From assembly GCA_937920635.1 (NCBI GenBank), contig CAKZUE010000016.1, forward strand, positions 18,697 through 82,696: a stretch of 64,000 nucleotides of DNA, read 5' to 3'. Under the pieces are notes generated by a model. That model saw nothing but the letters and a program-made list of their open reading frames with translations, ran no database searches and was not told the DNA's origin. This DNA is from an uncultured Bryobacteraceae bacterium. Lineage in GTDB: Bacteria; Acidobacteriota; Terriglobia; Bryobacterales; Bryobacteraceae. Position numbers and translations under genes: made by a program. Shown here piece after piece: positions 60,599-64,000 of this stretch (its first letter is position 1; each line of letters begins with the position of its first letter).

Positions 60599-61576
60599 TT
60601 ACTTCAGCGTCACCAGGCGGAAATGATACCGGTCCCCGGACGCGCCGCGCAGAAGAATCTGATCGCCCGCGCTCCCGTAGATCCTGCTCATCCCTGCCAG
60701 CGCTTCGGGCTGCTCCACCGGCGCCCACGTCTGGCTCGCGCGGTCGAAACGATGGATCCGGCCAAAAGACGCGTAGATCTCTCCGTCATCGGTCACTGCC
60801 AGGCCACCCATGCTCTCGGGTTTGCCGTCTTTCCGAAGAGGACGCGCCGGCTTGTACATCCCGATCACCTCCCCGCTGGCGCTGACCTCGGCCAGCACTC
60901 CGCTGCCTGGGGCATACAGAACCACCCGGCTCCGTGACACTGCCATGCAGGAAAGACCGAGCTTCACGTCCGGCTCGCCTAGTGCCTCGTCTTCGGCGAA
61001 GTCCTTCCGCGCCAGGAGCTGTTGCAGGAGTTTTCCCTCCTCGGACCACCGGTAGAGCACCGGATCCGTGCTGCTCCTGTCCTCCACAGTCCGCACGTTG
61101 TACCCCCAGCCCCAGATCGTATTGTCAGGGGCGACAGCGATGTATCTCGAGTAAATCGGCGTGATCTTCTCCTTGTGCATCAACCGCCCGTCCGCCGAGT
61201 AGATGAGCAGCCAGGAGGAACGCGTGCCGGTCAGGTTCTTTGTCGTCGCCGTCACGGCGAACCGGCTCCGGTCAGGGAAAACCGCCAGGTCGGACCCATA
61301 GACCTCTTTCGCCTCAGGCAACTCGATCGTGAGCTGCGCTACAATCCGGTCTGCCTCCGGATCCAGCACCGAAAAATGCGGTGAACCGGATCCCGGCCAA
61401 TGAAGGAAAACCAGCCATCCGTAGTGATACCGCGGAATGGAAGCCCTCCCGCCGGGCATCGTCACCATCCGCAATTCTCTGATTTCAACTTTCCGCTGCG
61501 CCAGACAAGGAAACAATCCCGTAGCCAGCAACAGGGAGACCAGCGCTATCCGGAGAATTCGGGCTCTCTGTAGCAT
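60599..61576 (-). CDS. Exported beta-propeller-like protein, second gene of a Cys-rich-peptide pair
   Basis: The ATG at 61576, with GGAGG 8 bases upstream, gives 325 residues; an ATG at 61591 overlaps that ribosome site. A signal peptide (about 1-26, ILRIALVSLLLATGLFPCLA) is followed by repeated propeller-type blades (DLAVFPDRSRFAVTATT, IAVAPDNTIWGWGY, LAVTDDGEIYASFGRIHRFD). It resembles six-bladed NHL/TolB-like proteins, but the family is not certain. The gene starts 31 bases after the Cys-rich peptide gene and probably shares its promoter. Confidence 0.72.
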   Translation of the reverse strand: MLQRARILRIALVSLLLATGLFPCLAQRKVEIRELRMVTMPGGRASIPRYHYGWLVFLHWPGSGSPHFSVLDPEADRIVAQLTIELPEAKEVYGSDLAVFPDRSRFAVTATTKNLTGTRSSWLLIYSADGRLMHKEKITPIYSRYIAVAPDNTIWGWGYNVRTVEDRSSTDPVLYRWSEEGKLLQQLLARKDFAEDEALGEPDVKLGLSCMAVSRSRVVLYAPGSGVLAEVSASGEVIGMYKPARPLRKDGKPESMGGLAVTDDGEIYASFGRIHRFDRASQTWAPVEQPEALAGMSRIYGSAGDQILLRGASGDRYHFRLVTLK

Positions 61577-61607
61577 GCGACGAACCTCCATCTCTTCTGA
61601 TGTGCCC

Positions 61608-61950
61608 TCACTCCCAATCAGGGCAGTAGCAATCCCAGTTCACACATCGGGACTGGGACCAACCGCATCCCACATGGGCGCAATCTTCACCCATGTACGT
61701 CATTCCAAGCAGACACCCGCGATAGCATACCCCACCACCGCCATAACAGCCATACATATTACAGTTCCTGCCATATATGTCCACGCATTCATTGGTTAAT
61801 ACCAAGGCAACATAGCATGACGAACACGGCGGATCTGGCGGTTCCGCCCTCCCGGGATGTGCCAGCCCGATGAGCAAAAACCGCTACCGAGCACATGGAA
61901 GCCACACAAGCCAGGAGCCGGATGGGTCGCTGAATTCCGGTCATTCCCAT
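61608..61950 (-). CDS. Secreted Cys-rich mini-protein with an apparent one-base frame break
   Basis: From the ATG at 61950 (GGAGGG 10 bases upstream) the frame gives a signal peptide start, RPIRLLACVASMCSVAV, then runs out of sense. Removing one base from the five-base homopolymer at 61876-61880 joins it to the frame that continues LLIGLAHPGRAEPPDPPC and ends at 61608. The joined protein has 113 residues: a signal peptide of about 35 and a mature part with twelve Cys, including CSSCYVALVL, GRNCNMYGCYGGGGVCYRGC and CVNWDCYCPDWE. I cannot name the family. An assembly error, a real mutation or a programmed shift are all possible. Confidence 0.6.
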
Positions 61951-61974
61951 TTCGTCCGCACCCTCCTGGGATCA

Positions 61975-62002
61975 GTTTTACCCCCCCCGGGAAGTTTGTC
62001 AA
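61975..62002 (-). promoter_or_regulatory. Strong sigma-70-type promoter for the Cys-rich peptide operon
   Basis: On the minus strand TTGACA (complement of 61997-62002) and TAAAAC (complement of 61975-61980) are separated by 16 bases. The spacer contains a run of eight identical bases (plus-strand C at 61981-61988). The ribosome site lies 9 bases beyond the -10, so the leader is very short. A homopolymer in the spacer can vary in length and change promoter strength. Confidence 0.6.
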
Positions 62003-62272
62003 TCCCTTTCGACTCGCTGTTCTTTTGCAAGGATAGACGATCACCGTGCGCCGGTCGTGCAAGGAAATTCCATTCGAGAGAAAGAACTGGCCGAGACCGG
62101 CCGAGCCTCCCGCGGTGCGCCGCCCCGAACTCAGGGTTATAGAGCGGCGGGCAGAGCCTCGAATGCGAATGCTTTCCAGCAGACCAGAAATAGAGTCCGT
62201 CCGGCAATGAAAAGGCGAAAGACCGGAGGCCAAGGCGAGGGATCGTGGAGTATCAGCTACTTTTGCAACGTC

Positions 62273-62647
62273 TTACGGCAGCGGCACGGCACGCTGCAAA
62301 AGGTGCAGGATATTGCCTTCCGGATCCGTGAAAAAGACGACCTTATTCCCCTTGCTTTCCATTGGCTCGCCTATGAAATTCACGCCCAGTTGCCTGAGCC
62401 GGGCGTACTGCGCCTCAAAGTCGTCCACAGCGATCGCGAGATGCCGCAATCCGGGCGATTTCATCGTGTTCGGCCCCCGCTCGCCCTCCGCCGGGATGAA
62501 CTCGATCATCGATCCGTTCGGCGCCTTCACGAACACCGCCGTGGAGCCACGGTAATTCACCGTGAATCCCAGCGCGTCCACGTACCACTGCGCCAGCGCC
62601 GCCGGGTCCGCCGTCGCGATCGCCGTGTGCTCGATGCCATGGATCAT
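62273..62647 (-). CDS. VOC (glyoxalase/bleomycin resistance) family protein
   Basis: The 124-residue protein begins IHGIEHTAIATADPAALAQW with the first metal-ligand His and contains MIEFIPAEG and LRHLAIAVDDFEAQYARL, then VVFFTDPEGNILHLLQR near the end. One VOC module pair is present, so it probably acts as a dimer on a small metabolite. The start at 62647 has GGAGG 7 bases upstream. It begins 11 bases after the oxidoreductase stop and is likely co-transcribed with it. Confidence 0.85.
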   Translation of the reverse strand: MIHGIEHTAIATADPAALAQWYVDALGFTVNYRGSTAVFVKAPNGSMIEFIPAEGERGPNTMKSPGLRHLAIAVDDFEAQYARLRQLGVNFIGEPMESKGNKVVFFTDPEGNILHLLQRAVPLP

Positions 62648-62658
62648 CGCCGTCCTCC

Positions 62659-63948
62659 TCAGCTCACCACGTATGGAGCGCGGTAATCGCGCGAGATCAG
62701 TTTGTTGGCCTCGGCGTCGGCGCCGAAGTTCCGCGCGCGGCCGTCCCAGTGGAGGACCCGCCCCACGCGATAGCTCACGTTGGCCATGTGCACCAGAATG
62801 ACGCTCGTGGCGCCGATCTCGATGTCCGCTGTCAGGTCCTTGTGGTTGCGCGTGCGGCAGGCGTGCAGGAAATTCTCCATGTGCAGTACGGTGGTGTTCT
62901 TGCCGCGCTCCGCCTTGACGTCCGCTGCCAGTTCGTTTTTCTCGCCCTTGTACACCTGGTAGCCGCGCTCGTCGAGCCACATCCACCCGTCGCTGCCGAA
63001 ATACAGGTTGCCCACCGGATACGTGCCCACCGGTTGCCCGCCTTCGGGTCCTGTCAGCAACCCCCGCACCTCGAACGTGATCTGCTTCGATCCGTAGGAA
63101 AAGCTCGCATTCTGCGTGTTCGGCGTCTCCTGGTCGTCGTCGTAAACGAACTTGCCGCCGGTGGAAACGGCCGTCTCCGGCAGCCCGATGTCGCCCAGCG
63201 CCCACCGGCATAGGTCCATCTCATGGATGCCCTGGTTGCCGATGTCGCCGTTGCCCGTGTCCCAGAACCAGTGCCAGTTGTAAGCGAACCGGTTCTTCGT
63301 ATAGGGCCGCATCGGCGCCGGACCGAGGAACAGGTCCCAATCGAGCCCTGGCGGCACGGGCTCGGGCGGCGTCTTGCCGATGCTGCGCCGCCGCTTGAAG
63401 CACAGCCCCTTGGCCATGTACAGCGAGCCGATGATGCCGTTTTGCAGCTCCTGAATCGCGCGGATCTTGTGCGGCGTCGAACGGCTCTGCGAGCCGATCT
63501 GCACCATGCGCTTCGTCTCGCGCGCCACCTCGATCATCTTGTAGGCTTCATAGATGTTGTGGCTGGCGGGCTTCTCGCAGTAGACGTCCTTGCCCGCCCG
63601 GCAAGCCCAGATGGTCGCCAGCGCGTGCCAGTGGTTCGGCGTCGCGATCGAAACCGCGTCCACTTCCTTGCTGTCGAACATCCTGCGCATGTCGGTGAAT
63701 TCTTCGGCCTTTGGCGCGCCTGCCTTGGCCAGGATCGACTGCGCCCGCTCCCGCGCCGCCTGGTTCACATCGCACAGTCCCGTGATCTGCGCCGAGGGGA
63801 TCTGGAGGAAGGACTGGATATGATCGCGCCCGCGCCCGCCGATGCCGATGACGCCGATCCGGATCCTGTCATTCGCCCCCACGACCCGCGTCGCCGCCAG
63901 CGCCATGGCCGCTCCCTGGAAGAAATGCCGCCGTGTCCACGTGCTCAT
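62659..63948 (-). CDS. Tat-exported Gfo/Idh/MocA oxidoreductase
   Basis: The ATG at 63948, preceded by AGGAG, gives 429 residues. A twin-arginine leader (TRRHFFQGAAMALAATRVVG) is followed by the Rossmann domain (IRIGVIGIGGRGRDHIQSFL), the motif VYCEKPASHNIYEAYKMI with the EKP Lys, and a long C-terminal domain containing IGNQGIHEMDLCRWALGDIG. This exported group probably acts on glycosides or sugar alcohols outside the cytoplasm with a retained NAD(P). Similar enzymes are numerous in acidobacteria. It is upstream of the VOC gene. Confidence 0.88.
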   Translation of the reverse strand: MSTWTRRHFFQGAAMALAATRVVGANDRIRIGVIGIGGRGRDHIQSFLQIPSAQITGLCDVNQAARERAQSILAKAGAPKAEEFTDMRRMFDSKEVDAVSIATPNHWHALATIWACRAGKDVYCEKPASHNIYEAYKMIEVARETKRMVQIGSQSRSTPHKIRAIQELQNGIIGSLYMAKGLCFKRRRSIGKTPPEPVPPGLDWDLFLGPAPMRPYTKNRFAYNWHWFWDTGNGDIGNQGIHEMDLCRWALGDIGLPETAVSTGGKFVYDDDQETPNTQNASFSYGSKQITFEVRGLLTGPEGGQPVGTYPVGNLYFGSDGWMWLDERGYQVYKGEKNELAADVKAERGKNTTVLHMENFLHACRTRNHKDLTADIEIGATSVILVHMANVSYRVGRVLHWDGRARNFGADAEANKLISRDYRAPYVVS

Positions 63949-64000
63949 CGCTTCTGTCTCCTCGTGCCTGTCGGTACGGTACGAAAATATCACGCCCGGC

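Noticed and set aside
1..64000. CRISPR arrays, prophage modules, intact insertion sequences and integrase/attachment sites
   Set aside because: No regularly spaced repeats, transposase, integrase or phage structural genes were found.

Overview
The window is GC-rich, densely coded chromosomal DNA from a free-living heterotroph. Gene content suggests an Acidobacteriota genome of the Bryobacterales/Solibacter type. The clues are several Tat-exported Gfo/Idh/MocA oxidoreductases, exported sugar-enzyme homologues, a ThuA protein, a ceramidase-like protein, a hopanoid locus and a microcompartment shell gene. This placement is inference from content; there is no rRNA gene to confirm it, and the only RNA gene of certain identity is a tRNA-Ser(UGA).

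Left part (1-13.2 kb): the start of an ECF sigma factor, a peptidoglycan amidase coupled to an actin-like ATPase, an exported ADP-ribosylglycohydrolase, a gluzincin-type peptidase and an MFS transporter. A minus-strand run follows: BMC shell protein, acylating aldehyde dehydrogenase with an extra C-terminal domain, a small unknown protein, and recJ. Then htpX and an RlmI-like methyltransferase overlap on the plus strand.

13.2-18.7 kb: a strongly structured, apparently untranslated stretch precedes a five-gene corrinoid methyl-transfer operon (corrinoid protein, homocysteine methyltransferase, DUF1638, UroD-like, RamA-like reactivator). 18.7-19.7 kb is a gene-poor scar with mobile-element-like repeats. 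19.7-25.6 kb holds an ETF / ETF-quinone oxidoreductase / acyl-CoA dehydrogenase operon. 26.1-31 kb has a GntR regulator convergent with a sugar or polyol operon (Gfo/Idh/MocA, zinc dehydrogenase, split transketolase).

31.4-44.4 kb: ubiX, tRNA-Ser, an exported oxidoreductase, LutC with a LutB-LutA fusion, exported mannonate-dehydratase-like and DegT-like proteins, a ceramidase-like protein, a coiled-coil lipoprotein, isocitrate dehydrogenase and purH. Copies of a hairpin repeat sit at the 3' ends of three genes. 44.4-50.4 kb: a VapBC-type pair and a MacAB-like exporter operon ending in an ATP-grasp ligase.

50.5-59.5 kb: tadA, then a tightly packed hopanoid operon (ispH, squalene-cyclase homologue with an altered acid motif, hpnA, hpnG, two zinc dehydrogenases, hpnC, hpnD). 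No hpnE is present. 59.5-64 kb: ThuA, then a beta-propeller protein co-transcribed with a secreted Cys-rich mini-protein whose gene carries a one-base frame break, then a VOC protein and another Tat-exported oxidoreductase. The least familiar items are the Cys-rich peptide pair, the altered cyclase, the structured leader near 13.4 kb and the BMC dehydrogenase fusion.
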